From NCBI RefSeq assembly GCF_023078275.1, contig NC_062982.1, positions 9,002,501 through 9,066,500 of the forward strand: a stretch of 64,000 bases of DNA, written 5' to 3'. The stretch is from Leguminivora glycinivorella (taxonomy: Eukaryota; Arthropoda; Insecta; Lepidoptera; Tortricidae). This document shows, piece by piece, positions 51,738 through 63,800 of this stretch. The translations under genes were made by a program, and so were the position numbers. The notes under the pieces were generated by a model. The model saw nothing but the letters and a program-made list of their open reading frames with translations. It was not told the DNA's origin and did not search any database. Within the stretch, counting starts at the first letter, position 1. Each line of letters opens with the position of its first letter.

Positions 51738-52400
51738 CAAATAAGACATATGTAACTCCGTATATGTAAAACGTATGACGTATTGACGTCAATCAATTGG
51801 AACCCTAGGCCACTCTAAAACCATGTCAAAATGACAAGCAGTAAGAGATTTCTTATAATCTGATTTGTAACGTCACTATGACATAGTTCTACAGTGGCCT
51901 AGGGTTCCAAGGGGGGTTGGTTGACTGTAGGTACCCACAGTCGTCTATTATAGATGGCGCTACACCTTTTGTTGATTCACGGCTAGTTGGCGTTAATATT
52001 AATTAATTGACAGTTGTAATACATAATCAAGATTATCAAGTTAAATGAAATTAAATATTTATTTTCCAAGTAGGCATATTACAATGCGCATATGAACGTC
52101 AACGTCAAATAAAGCTACACCGGCTCTAACGCTACGCCTCAGTCTCGAGAAGATTTCAGTCCCCCTTCAGTTGGAGGGGGGTATCCCATAGGACCGGCAA
52201 GAAACTTGGCGGGGCAATTCTTTTCAAAACATTACATGTTATAATACTTATAAACATGCATTAAAAAAAACAATAGCAATATGTGCCAAATTGTCAATTC
52301 AAAACGGAGTTTCCAAAGTTTTAATTCAGTGGCGAGAGATGGCAGTTTATGCATTGTGTTGTGACTACACATTTTACTTTGACAGTAATTCTCCATATAC
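51738..52400 (+). mobile_element. Dispersed repeat family B, copy 4, broken by two inserts
   Basis: AAGACATATGTAACTCCGTAT at 51745, GATGGCGCTACACCTTTTGTTG near 51953 and GAGAGATGGCAGTTTATGCA near 52333 match copy 1. One insert (about 51797-51915) has GGAACCCTAGGCCACT/AGTGGCCTAGGGTTCC inverted ends. The other (about 52055-52265) contains CATATTACAATGCGCATATG and AGCTACACCGGCTCTAACGC, a common lepidopteran repeat. Confidence 0.6.
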
Positions 52401-52599
52401 TCTTTCTCGATCCTCTTTTGTACGACTGAGCCAGTTGCGTATTGTTCGTGCACTCGCCAACAGTTGTACTCTTGGCTAGAGGCTCAAGAGGCGACGTTGG
52501 CTTGTCTTGCCATTGACGTCACGGAAGGGCTATTCGTGTTCTTACCTATTAATATCGGACGATCTCGGTTCGGTGCACTCTTTGGATACTTTACACCAC

Positions 52600-52725
52600 G
52601 AAGTAGATATTTGATTTATTTATTTAAAATGTATTGCACAAAATATAAACAAACAATGTACAAATGGCGGACTTAATGCCAAAAGGCATTCTCTACCAGT
52701 CAACCATAGGGCTTAATAGAGATAC
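52600..52725 (-). mobile_element. Retroelement 3'-tail fragment
   Basis: TTTATTTATTTAAAATGTATTGCAC...ATGGCGGACTTAATGCCAAAAGGCATTCTC is the reverse complement of a familiar lepidopteran non-LTR 3' end. Confidence 0.45.
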
Positions 52726-52939
52726 ATACAATTGGCGCATTGGTGCATTTACATTAGTGTATTTTACTATAAAATTCAGACATTTCTGTGGTAAAATCTA
52801 GGATTTACCGGTAAAGCCCAGGTTTACAGGTGCCGATCGAAGTTAGCAATGGATGATAAACGGTTCGGGTTTTACAGGAAATGGTAAAACCGAGGTTTAA
52901 GTTTTAACATATTTCAGGCTTTTAAAGTTCTACAGAATA

Positions 52940-53150
52940 GATATGTAGATCTTGTTATCCTTCTCCAGGGATCTAGGGCTCTCAGAAGGGATTTCCATTC
53001 TTCGCGGTCCAGCGCGGCCTCTTCCAGTTCCCCCCAGCCGAGGCCAACTGATGCCGCCTCTTATTCCACTGTGATTCTCCAGGTGGTACGTGTTCGACCT
53101 GGCCCTCTTTTTCCGGGAATTTTCCAGGTCAGCCTTTGCTTGGATAGGTG
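52940..53150 (-). pseudogene. Retroelement reverse-transcriptase C-terminal remnant
   Basis: Read on the minus strand, pieces of the form GELEEAALDREEWKSLLRAL appear across GAAGAGGCCGCGCTGGACCG and neighbouring bases, as at the end of RTE/BovB-like ORFs. Frameshifted and short. Confidence 0.45.
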
Positions 53151-53325
53151 GTTGTTTTGGTAGTATTTACATATTTTACTAACATAGTAATTAACCCTTA
53201 ATTTGGCAGACATAGAAAACATTAAAAATACCGTTTTTTTTGTTGAATACTATTTTTGTGGGTCATAAGGAGCCCCGAAAAAATAATGAAAAAAATCACA
53301 ATCTTTCAGTTTTTCAGGAAAATTA

Positions 53326-53343
53326 TGTTCGGTGTGGCGAACA
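53326..53343. repeat. Palindromic motif TGTTCGGTGTGGCGAACA (1 of 5)
   Basis: Near the left end of the piggyBac-type element. Related copies lie at 54817-54834, 54871-54888, 54925-54942 and 55266-55283, each usually preceded by GGC(A/G) or followed by TG. They may be transposase-binding sites (inference). Confidence 0.6.
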
Positions 53344-53757
53344 CTGCCAGCTAATCAAGAATAAAAAGTGCGAAATAATTTGCTATATAAATTTTAAGAA
53401 ACATGCAAATTTATTTGTAGAAAATGAACATAAAAGTATTGTTTACACTTTGTGTGTCCTTTGTGTACTTTGTGACCTCGAAACTGGACCTACTTCGTAA
53501 TGTTGACACCGAACATCCCGGTACTCTTGGAGACGTTAAGGGGAATGTCCTGGAATTTAGGCGCTATGTTATGTCAAATGGGGTTTTATATGCGGAAAAT
53601 GTGCAAAACCTCTTACTGGGGTCCAACTAGACGAGATTATGTTTACCCCACTCGGATACCTGCTCAAAAGAGGCCTCGACTTGAGATACAAGTTGCATTC
53701 TGCATAGAAAAATCTGCTCACGATAGGCATTTTCACGACCTGTCTACTGTCTATCAC

Positions 53758-54640
53758 CTGTGATGTCATCCGCATAACAATAGATATTGCTAGTTACTAG
53801 CATATCATTGTTATGAAGGATGAACAAGGTCGGTGATAGGATAGCTCCTTAGGGTACACCACCGTTAATGGGTCGGATTTCTGAACATTGATCGTCGATG
53901 AAAACTGAATTGCTCCGCCCAGTTAGAAAGCTGGCTACCCACGTGCAAAACCCTTCTGGGAGCCCGTACGAGGGGAACTAGGGAAGATGCGTCTTATGCT
54001 AAACTCTATCAAAAACTTTAGGTAACGATATCTAGGCTAACCGCCAGAGCTTCTTCCTTTGTATCAATGGCGGTGGCCAAACTATGAGTCAACTATACCA
54101 CAAGATCACCAGCGCCACGACCATGGCGGAAGCCGTATTGCCGGTCACTATAAGCTGGTGCTCTTCAGGTATGCTAAGAGCTGGTTATTAACCACTTACT
54201 CCATTACCTTGGAGAGAAGAGAGATTCTCTAATCTGGGCCTCAATGGGCCGATAGTGTGCAGGGTTTGTGCGATCACCCTTCTTTGCAATTGGATGGACT
54301 CAAGCAGTCTTCCAGGATGACGGGCATTTACCTGAGCAGTATGAAAGCGAAAAAGATGCGTTAAAACCGGGGTTAGCTCCGGAGCACACGTTTTCAGCAC
54401 AATAGCTGGTATACCATCAGGCCCGTTGGACTTATTGAGATCGAGGGCAAAAATTGCACGCCTAACTATACTTTGAAGCGAACCTCGGGCATGGATGCCT
54501 CACGGCGCGGGTTCTGGTGTACGGAGGCCAAAGTATTTTTGGGGAATCTTCCCACTTCCCCTAAAATACTTTGTCCTCATGATGAAGAGGGGTCTAAATC
54601 CTCGCTGTAGGACCTTCCTGGTGCAAAGGGCATCCATCGC
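53758..54640 (-). pseudogene. Degenerate Jockey-like reverse transcriptase fragment inside the piggyBac-type element
   Basis: Minus-strand pieces in shifting frames read GPDGIPAIVLKTCAPELTPV (near 54400), a SLDIVKAFDRVWH-like segment, a GVPQGSVLSP-like region near 53860 and a YADD-like end near 53770. These are reverse transcriptase motifs in the right order, broken by several frameshifts. It is nested in, and so younger than, the piggyBac-type element. Confidence 0.65.
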
Positions 54641-54816
54641 GGTTCAACACGTAACGCGGTAAGAGCACGGGTACGTACTTTTGCATCGGGATGTGCGTAA
54701 TTAGGTTAGAGTTAGCTATTCATTTTACGTATTCAGATGTAAGAGTAATGTAATTTACTTTTGTGCTCTTTTGCGAAATAAATATTTTGGTATAAAGTCC
54801 ACCGATTAGTTGGCAA

Positions 54817-54942
54817 TGTTCGTCACATCGAACATGCAAGCCTGGAACTCAAACATTGCGTAGCTGGCGGTGTTCGCCACGCCGAACATGCAACCAACCT
54901 ACTATTTCACTGTGAAGATGGCAGTGTTCGGCACCTCGAACA
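54817..54942. repeat. Three further palindromic TGTTCG...CGAACA motifs, 54 bp apart
   Basis: Copies at 54817-54834, 54871-54888 and 54925-54942 are spaced exactly 54 bp. A fifth lies at 55266-55283, directly beside the right terminus. Confidence 0.65.
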
Positions 54943-55302
54943 TGACTTTTTAAGTGCCACTGTCACTAAATTAAGACTTACACTAAACTAGAAACTCTTT
55001 AGTTCGATTCATTACCTAATTGGTAACCGATAAATATCGTTTTTATTAAAGTGATACCATAAAAATCTAATATAATGTCATAAATAACTAGATGATACTT
55101 CGCGGTTGCCGTCTTGCTGCGATTTTGCGTGCACTGCTGGCATACAAATATTGCGACAGTAATGAATTAATTTTCTACCAATTAAAAAAATACAAATCTA
55201 CAATTTGAGTCAAAAGAAAAATAAACAAAGATGAAAATGCGTCCAGTAGATTTTTTTGAAATGTATGTTCGCCACAGCGAACACTGTCCAATTAAGGGTT
55301 AA

Positions 55303-55530
55303 GATTCCAAAAGGGGTCCTTCGTGCTATTTATTATTATTTTACGAATCGTCACAGAAAACAAAGTTCACTTCTTTACGCCGAGAAAACTAACTGACAGC
55401 CCCGCGCTCGCGCCGCCGGGGTTGCCAACATACAAAAAATATATCAATCTTTGGGTAAAATTATGAAATATTTAACATTGTCTTAAAAATATTATATAAA
55501 TAATTTGTGAAGTTATGAGATTCTTAACAG
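55303..55530 (+). repeat. Dispersed repeat family C, right part (target of the piggyBac-type insertion)
   Basis: GATTCCAAAAGGGGTCCTTC through CCCCGCGCTCGCGCCGCCGG to GAAGTTATGAGATTCTTAAC matches 63067-63309 almost base for base. The 63-kb copy has an extra TTAAAAATATTATATAAA near 63198. The left remainder (TTTTACTAACATAGTAA) is at 53174-53190. Confidence 0.85.
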
Positions 55531-58500
55531 TCGACCATCCTGACCCAGTGCCTGTCCCAGGCACAACACATGGATAAAAGGAATCAAACAAGCTTTAACA
55601 ATTATTTTTAAAATTAACTTAAATTAACTTGTAGTTGTAATCTACCCGAAAACTTGGGATGAACGTACCCTTGAACAAAACTAATATAAAAAAACTAGTT
55701 GAGATCACTCGAACCCAGCTGGATTAAAATGTTCTACAATCGGTCTAGTATCAGCTATTCACAAATCAAGCCATTATGTCAGGTTAGTGATTCAATCAGG
55801 ATAAGTTAGTAGGTAGCGACGAACCACTACATAAATGACTCAATACAGTGAATAGAAAGAGAAAAAATATTTATATATATATGTATATATCTGTACATCC
55901 AGTGCAACTCAACTGTAAGTACCTCTGGCCCTCTCGGCCATCCTGCTTTGTTAGAATGTCCTCATTCGTTGGACATTTTGTAGCCTATAGCGTATTATAC
56001 CTGCGCGATAGCAGTATAACGACCTTCTTTTGCTGAGCTGCACTGAATCCACATTTTACAAACTTATTTGGGACATATTAGGTAAATTTATTCTAAAACG
56101 AGAAAGAGCACTCAGTATTCCATCTAATTTAGCAGATAATTAATACACGACTATTTCCCGTTTTCTCTCTTGCTAAATAGAGTTGGAACGCTGGAACTAC
56201 ATTTAAAAACATACATTGAAACAATGGAACAACATTAAATTGAATATGAAATTATTCTGACGATACACAAATAAGAGAAAAACACAAGATGGAATTTCTT
56301 GCTAAATGAATCTCATAGTTTCTTACGCCCGTTATGGTAACAGCTAAATTATTTTGAATTTCTTATAGTCTACATCTTGTTTTACAAACACAGATATTTA
56401 TATTGCATATATAACATCAGATTTACATATCCCAATCTTAAAGTAGGTTATTGCATAATATTAAATTAATCACTCATTGGAATTCCTCATTGTGCATATA
56501 ATATAAACCTATAACTTTAAAATAGATTCCAGTCGCAACTGTTCATTCCCAGACGTTACATTCCTATATAATTTTGTGATAAAAACAATATCTCTCCTAT
56601 AATTATTACTAAAACTAAATAGACTCAATTTACAAAGAACACACAACAACATATATAATAATCATAATAAACAAACGAGTTGTATTGCACGGACCGTTAC
56701 TTTGACAGCTAAAATAAGTTTTATAACTCAAATAAGTTGTAATAAATTTAGAAACCGTGCATTTAAATCTATCACATACTTATTTAATTATGTGATCTTA
56801 TTTTTGTTTCATTATAGCTTATTTAATATAATTTCTAATTAATCTTGCGCTTTGCAGTTAAAGATATGTGCTTTTAGTCTTATAAACGTACTACAATATC
56901 GTGAAATATGCATCCAATTTACATTCGTCACCTCGACTACAAAAAAAAATACAATAAGAGAAGTAGTCTAACGGATAGGCGTCTGTCTTCAGCTTTGAAT
57001 AAAAATGATGAAAAAGTACGATCGTTGTACGTCAAATGTACCGCGATGCCGATAGAGATTACCGCTCCATAAATGGTTTTCACATGTGCAATAAGCATAT
57101 CAACATCGGTATCTTTCTTGACATCTTCCAACGTGCTAAAGTATTATTTATACAGAACAAGCTGCGTGTATTCACATCCATAGTGAATAATTACAGGCAT
57201 GGGTCGTTAATATCTGCCATAGCTCAAGTATCATAGCCTAAGTCTTCATTCCGATTCAGTGATCATAGTAGGATGTAAAATTGTGTAGATTACCAGATAT
57301 TATTATTGAAAATTAGAATATTACAACATACGGAATCAGTCTATAAGATGTTGTTCCTAATTTTTAATGACTATAATGGGAATGAAGTCTCGATGCTTTT
57401 ACCTATAGCTAAAACAGATTCCATTTGTTTCAACGAGGTTGTCACGAGTTAGAACCGTACCTAGTACAGCCATTCGTAGCACAAATCCAACATAAATTGA
57501 CCCTAAGACCCGTTTGTTCATTAAAATCTACGTAGCTTATACACTTTTTTTTTTTAATAAATAGTAAGTTTTATCAACCTCTATGCAAGTAAACACTAAG
57601 CACTAGTGTAAACAAAATCATAATTGTAAGTAAATAAATACATTATAATTCTATAACAGGATACAGCTCATCTGAATCAACTGCTAAATTTTGATTAGTT
57701 CCAGATAATAAATCATACAGCAACTAAATTATTGCACCGTCCACCAGATAATATCTACGATTCTGGGAACCTCAGAGTGTTCTCAAACAGTTTAGAGCCC
57801 TTTATACAAAATAGATTCTAGATCAAGATCTTTATATATGGGTAAATTAGGATATATATTTTTTTTGAAATGTTATTGTAAAGATAAGAATAATTTATTA
57901 ATAGGAAATATTTTGAAAAACCATGATATCAATATCGTACGGCTCCACACTTGGCTAAACCTGTCACGTGGCAGCCGTATCGTATCAATAATCAACATAA
58001 AATAGTAATTGTTTAAGATGTCATATATGACTCAAGTCACTTATATTTTATGAATACACTATAAATAAACTAAAACTACATTAGTGCCATAATTACGTGC
58101 AGATACGCAAAATCACTGTATATTATAATAACTATGGAGTTAATTAAAATGGTCACAGGTAATACTAGTATTAATATATTTATGTAAGGTTAATGCGGCC
58201 ATACCAGTATGTCCCGTAGATGTGGTTCTTCAAGTGTGGTTCAAATGTGCCACTCTCAAACAAAAGGTACCACATTATCGCTTAATCATAGGTAATTTGT
58301 ATAAAAACACGAGCTAAGCTAGCTGATACTACAGCAGTTTTATGCTTACTTATAGTGAATTACGCCTACAATGCAATGCTAAAGCATTGTCATCTGAAAG
58401 GCAAATCCCCAAAATGAGCCCAAAAAGCTCACCTATACTTTTCAATCACTTAATTACAAGGAGACAGAAGCTATTCTAAGTAATGGTTTTGTAATGTACG

Positions 58501-59400
58501 TAAATAATAAAAATTTTGCGAATAACAAATGTCCTGTAAATTGCAAGTTATATTTAAGTACCAAAAGTCAGATCTCCGATAGTATATAGATCTAACTCGC
58601 CTCGTTATAATGCCCAAAACTTTATTTCCGTTGTAGATTTTTTTTTTTTTTTTTTGCATTTCGCATCTCATATAAAATATTATCATTTCGTCACTACTTC
58701 ATGACTATGTAAAAGTGTTTTATCTTTGTTCTTTAAATTTACTAGTAATACGAGGTTTTTAAAGGAAATCCCAAATACGAATACCGCAGTTTAAAATTAA
58801 CCTAATAAAAAGACAAAAAAAACAGCAAATTGAGTATCTAAATTTGACATAAAATTAAATTTACTTTAGGAGGTGTACCTCCAAATAATTCTGAAAATAG
58901 TTTGTTTCATATGCTAACTTACAGTGAAAAATGACCATACAGTATGCAGCATTCGAATTATAAGGGAAAGACTTAAAACTGCGACTCAGTCGATATTCCT
59001 AAATATTGTATTATTAGTCGATATTTCAATATCATAGAATTTAAGCTTGTTATGGACGCAAAATTAAAATTGTAGATTATCATACATAAAATAGTACGAA
59101 AACGTCCTGCGCTAAGCCAACATGCAGTCTCAGCGTTTACGACCAATGTTTTTTTTTTCTTCACCCCCCTTCAGCCAGCAACTTATACAACTGAACGCTG
59201 AATTCTTGTCCACCTCAAGGATCCATCCAAAATGAATAATGGTAGAAACACAATAGCCCATCGTATCCGCTTGTTTAAGGAAATATCTCGCCGGCTTGTA
59301 AGAAAGAAGAAAGACACAAAATAATCATATAACAAATCAGAGACATTATGTTCTGTGCAACGAACGTCTCGTCATGATATGATCAACATTAGTAAGTAAC
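55531..59400. other. Long AT-rich gene-free region
   Basis: About 3.9 kb with no supported gene. All reading frames are below 75 codons and lack domains. Homopolymer runs near 57547 and 58640 are the only simple features. Confidence 0.4.
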
Positions 59401-59984
59401 AACTTTCAGGGCTGGACACCACGAGTGCTCTTGCGCAAGCAGTGTTCCAACTTATTTCTAGAAAAATAACAATCTGGCTACCGCTTGTAACCAGCTACTT
59501 CAGTCTCCGTCCAGTTAAAACACGAATTTAAGGAAATTTATCGAACCTCTTCGTTAGTTAAATTTCTCTGAAGTAAGGTACTCTTGTGTGCCCATTTTAG
59601 GATAGAATAACAAATGTTGCAAAATAGAATTACCTACTAAATAAAATAATAACATATTCGTGGTGTATAATGTCAAAATGACCAAAAATCAAACAAGATG
59701 AATACCTAATTAAGCGAGAACATGTCACTTGGTTCAGATCAAGTTCTAAAATGAACATTTCACATCATCAAGTTATCCATAAAGATGTTAAATTCTTCAA
59801 GAATTTCAAGACGATATGAACTCTGAAATTTCATTATTGAATATAATACTGATTAGTCTGCTTACCGTTTACCATCACCTCACATGTATAAACCTTTAGG
59901 TGTCGTTCAACGTTAACGATAGAATGTCAGACTACCACTTACACAACCGGTGGTGCTGTGGCCTCAGTCCTGTGTTACGGTGAG

Positions 59985-60545
59985 ATGACTGGCTACCGTT
60001 TGCGCATGCTTCGGTCTCATCCAGTATGATCTAAATGATCTGGCTAACGCTTGCACACACCAGGTGCTTTGGCCTCGTCCAGTATAAGCTAAATAATCTG
60101 GCTACCGCTTGCACACACCAGGTGCTTCGGCCTCGTCCAGTATAAGCTAAATAATCTGGCTACCGCTTGCACACACCAGGTGCTTCGGCCTCGTCCAGTA
60201 TTATGATGAAATGACTGACTACCGTTTGCCACACAAGGGCTCCGGCCTCGTCCAGCATTATGATGAAATGTCTGGCTACCGTTTACCACACAAGGGCTCC
60301 GGCCTCGTCCAGCATTATGATGAAATGTCTGGCTACCGTTTGCCACACAAGGGCTCCGGCCCCGTCCAGCATTATGATGAAATGTCTGGCTACCGTTTGC
60401 CACACAAGGGCTCCGGCCCCGTCCAGCATTATGATGAAATGTCTGGCTACCGTTTGCCACACAAGGGCTCCGGCCTCGTCCAGCATTATGATGAAATGTC
60501 TGGCTACCGTTTGCCACAAAAGGGCTTCGGCCTCATCCAGTACAA
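59985..60545 (+). repeat. 57-bp minisatellite, about 10 units in two variants
   Basis: Units of exactly 57 bp share TCTGGCTACCG and GGCCTCGTCCAG. Left units carry CACACCAGGTGCTTCGGCC and TATAAGCTAAATAA; right units carry CCACACAAGGGCTCCGGCC and CATTATGATGAAATG. Because 57 is 19 codons, several frames on both strands stay open (up to 142 codons). These open frames follow from the repeat and I do not call a gene. A single diverged unit (ATCTGGCTACCGCTTGTAAC) lies near 59471. Confidence 0.9.
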
Positions 60546-60678
60546 CTGTAGTGGTGTTATCTGAGATAAATTTCAACAATTATAAGTAGACACAAACATA
60601 ACAACTTCACAGTTTCACATAAACTTAAGCAGTTCAATATTCAAAACAATATAACAATATAAAAAAAGAACAATCAAT

Positions 60679-60838
60679 TTCCTCAAATTAAAACACATTG
60701 TGAACTATATGACGGTGTCGATATTTATGACGTTTATCATGAAAGTCACTAATACTCTCACTACTACTAGATAAATGCTTTCGAGAATTACTTCTCCTTC
60801 GACTATAGCGCTCAGACGAACTTGAACGATCTCTACTT
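60679..60838 (-). pseudogene. SR-rich coding fragment
   Basis: On the minus strand about 50 codons read TSRDRSSSSERYSRRRSNSR, then KHLSSSSESISDFHDKRHKYRHRH, ending at a TAA near 60679. Serine-arginine dipeptides like these are typical of splicing factors or their regulators. The frame is closed upstream by a TAA a few codons before, with no clear acceptor. It may be an orphan terminal exon or a relic of an SR-protein gene. Confidence 0.45.
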
Positions 60839-60851
60839 GTTTTCACGTATT

Positions 60852-61140
60852 ATTATGGCCCACCCTGTATACGTGCGATAAAAAGAATTGTATTCAGTAT
60901 AACCATTTGCACTGTGTAGGTCACCATGTATGAACGCATTATGGCCCACACTGTATATACATGATTAAAGAAAAACCTTATTTATAATAGTCATGGGAAC
61001 TATATGGGTCACCATTTATAAATGAATTATGGCCCACCCTGTTTGTGTGATCAAAAAAAACCTTATTTATTATAGTCATGGGAACTATATGGGTCACCAT
61101 GTATAAACGCATTATGACCCACCCCGTATATGTGTGATTA
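60852..61140 (+). repeat. 86/87-bp tandem repeat, about 3.3 units
   Basis: ATTATGGCCCACCCTGTAT recurs at about 60852, 60938, 61025 and 61111, with ATATGGGTCACCATGTATAA between. It starts 14 bp beyond the SR-rich fragment. Confidence 0.85.
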
Positions 61141-63040
61141 ACAATTTGTATCAGATTGTTTGGTTGTACTAAAATTTTATTTGACGGGTATAGATTTATT
61201 TTAAACTACTTGATGTTAAATCAATTTAACCCTTAGGTACCGCATGCAATAGTTCGTTTATCATTATACATTTATATATATATATTTTTTTAATGCAGTT
61301 TTGAGAATTTAATAATGTGTAATACCAACAATATGGGTCGACCCGTGGACCGTAGGAATGTGGACATCCAATTTAATAAAGATGGACGAAAACATTATGT
61401 ATAAGTGAAATTGTTCTGTCTTTGTTTTATTAGAATCTTAATGTCAGAATGTAAAATATATTATTTTTTTGTTATTGTTTTGAGTTGAGGATGATAAAAC
61501 CCAATAAGCACTAGTTATTGAATGTAGTTAGTATAATAAGTACTTGATCAGTTTAATCCACTAAAATATTCTGATGAATAATTCGTAAGTATAACTAGTC
61601 ACTTTTATTTTAGTTCTATATAAACGTTAAATGTAAAAATTCCTATATATAGAAATAAGTAAATAAATAAAAACTAAAACTAAAAGTCCCTGCGGTAAGG
61701 TGTCGCAGGCGCTGGCTACATTACCTCGCTGGACTGTCAAACTGATCCGTATATATTACATGATAATGTCATAAGCTTTTGGCAGAATCACTTAATTGAA
61801 ACTGTGTGAAGCCACCATTAACAAAACCAAATCAATAACCAACGAGTAAGCCACTTTCCCGCTATGCTACTGTTTGTAATGGATTGTCTTGCTATATTCC
61901 TTCATCTCAAATACTATTTAGGATTTGAAAAATTGTACACTAGCATCTTGACTTCTTGAGGTAGCAATTGCAAGCAAAATTTCATTAGCCCAAATTGGCC
62001 CGTTGAATAACCGGATTTCATAAGAACTTATTTATCATTATTGTATTTTTATTATGAAATCATAACAATTTAACCGAAATATATGCTAAAACCCTATAAA
62101 TATGAGCTCTATATGCAGCTCTAAAGTTTTTGTAATGACAGTTAAGTAGATAATGTACGCTTGGCACATTGTGCAGGCTACTATGCAGATACAGTTTTTA
62201 TTATCTATTACAACTCAGAGGACTTCATATTGTGATTTATTTACTCAATATAATTTCATTTGAATTATTTAGAGCATTTTACATTCCTGTTGTGTTTTAT
62301 TCATTGACAAATTGTATGGCTGTAATTACAATCATCCAACATTCATCAATGATATTATTAACCATTTTAAAGTAAATCAGTGTGTAAGAATATTACAATT
62401 ATGGTTTAATAACAAATAAGCTTTGGTACGTAACACTGACTACAAGGCCGTAACTGAAAAGTAGGCTACTACCGAACAACAATATGAAAGGAAAGAACTC
62501 TTTGACAAAGCCGGTTATTACCAAGTGTGCTAATGAAAATAAAGTTAAATATAAATCATTGCTAATAGTGACATGATTATTGTTGTATTCACCATGTTTC
62601 TCAACATAATGAATAGGTAGAGCACGCTCAGTTCGCTACACATATTATCGATATTCGTGGGTGACTTTTCTACGTAATTTAGTTACTATGCTACGAGAAT
62701 ATCTTAACCCGTAAACAATAACACAAGTTACTTAATCCACCTTATGTTGAATCGAGGCTCGAGTTTGTCCGAGCTAGTAGTAGAACATAACTATTTTCTT
62801 GCAAATAACCTCAAATATTACGACATTTTCTGTTTGCTTTCAGGGCACAAAACATGTTATTTATGTTAATTGTTCAGTATATCAGTAACCCCCGATAACT
62901 ACGATCGATAATTAAGTACGAAATCGTATGAGTAGCAAGCCGGCTCAGGTTGAAAGAAAAACAATTCTTACATACCAAGTTGTCCTTGATCCTTTACTTA
63001 CAAAACACAATTCTGTGGGTTTGAGAACTTATGTCACTTC
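61141..63040. other. AT-rich gene-free region
   Basis: No supported gene. The 68-codon frame at 62169-62375 is hydrophobic and has no family resemblance that I can see. Confidence 0.35.
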
Positions 63041-63046
63041 TGAATT

Positions 63047-63309
63047 TTTACTAACATAGTAATTAAGATTCCAAAAGGGGTCCTTCGTGCTATTTATTAT
63101 TATTTTACGAATCGTCACAGAAAACAAAGTTCACTTCTTTACGCCGAGAAAACTAACTGACAGCCCCGCGCTCGCGCCGCCGGGGTTGCCAACATACTTA
63201 AAAATATTATATAAAAAAATATATCAATCTTTGGGTAAAATTATGAAATATTTAACATTGTCTTAAAAATATTATATAAATAATTTGTGAAGTTATGAGA
63301 TTCTTAACA
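63047..63309 (+). repeat. Dispersed repeat family C, uninterrupted copy (empty piggyBac target)
   Basis: ACTAACATAGTAATTAAGAT carries a single TTAA (63063-63066) where the other copy carries the 2.1-kb insertion. The rest matches 55303-55530. Confidence 0.85.
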
Positions 63310-63438
63310 CTTCTTTATAGTTTTGTTATATAAACTCATGGCAGTTATGGCTGTAGAGATTATAGGGGTAGGCAGGGCTCAATAATCTATACTCAAGTTT
63401 TAGTGCCACCACGTGCCACCTCTTAGCAAGGTTGAAAT

Positions 63439-63603
63439 GAGGAGGCACACTGACATTTTATCCCGCCAGGCGGCGCCTGTGCAAGTGTCTAGGCGTGTCA
63501 CTGTCATTCATATGTGTTAGAGAAAAAAAAATATTCTTCTCGCTCTGTGCAATGGAGTAATGAGGTGGCGCCATCTGTCAAAACCTTTGAGTGTGCCTCC
63601 TCA
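63439..63603. mobile_element. MITE-like TIR repeat (GAGGAGGCACACT ends)
   Basis: GAGGAGGCACACTGACATTTT at the left mirrors CCTTTGAGTGTGCCTCCTC at the right. CGGCGCC and GGCGCCATCTG lie within the arms. Confidence 0.55.
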
Positions 63604-63800
63604 TTGAAACAAAACGCAATTGTGGTACCTACCCACTGCAGTGACAGGTTACTAGTCCATCGCCCAGGCCATAATTGAACCCGTATTCCACAGTCGACTA
63701 CCACGATTCCTCAGCGAGGATAAACGTTGTGAAAGGCTTAACCCGTCACCACACGAGGCCAAAATTCCTTACTTTAAGCGTAGGTTAAAGAAGACTACTA
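63604..63800 (-). repeat. Common lepidopteran interspersed repeat
   Basis: Minus strand: TGGTAGTCGACTGTGGAATA, CGGGTTCAATTATGGCCTGG and CGATGGACTAGTAACCTGTC are familiar from a high-copy lepidopteran repeat. The 66-codon frame at 63504-63704 overlaps it and is not a gene. Confidence 0.45.

Larger units (their letters stand above)
53195..55298. mobile_element. piggyBac-type element (non-autonomous), TTAA target duplication
   Basis: TTAA (53191-53194) precedes CCCTTAATT, and AATTAAGGG precedes TTAA (55299-55302), giving piggyBac-like CCC...GGG ends with the obligatory TTAA duplication. The unoccupied version of the target (ACTAACATAGTAATTAAGATTCC) is present at about 63047-63072. Five copies of a palindromic motif TGTTCGnnACnnCGAACA lie in the subterminal parts. 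No full transposase frame is seen; the 86-87-codon frames at 53240-53763 are unassigned. An old minus-strand retroelement piece occupies the middle. Confidence 0.75.

Noticed and set aside
60089..60589. Four overlapping frames of 98-142 codons on both strands
   Set aside because: A 57-bp unit without stops keeps all of them open. There is no start context, no splice sites and no non-repeat coding sequence.
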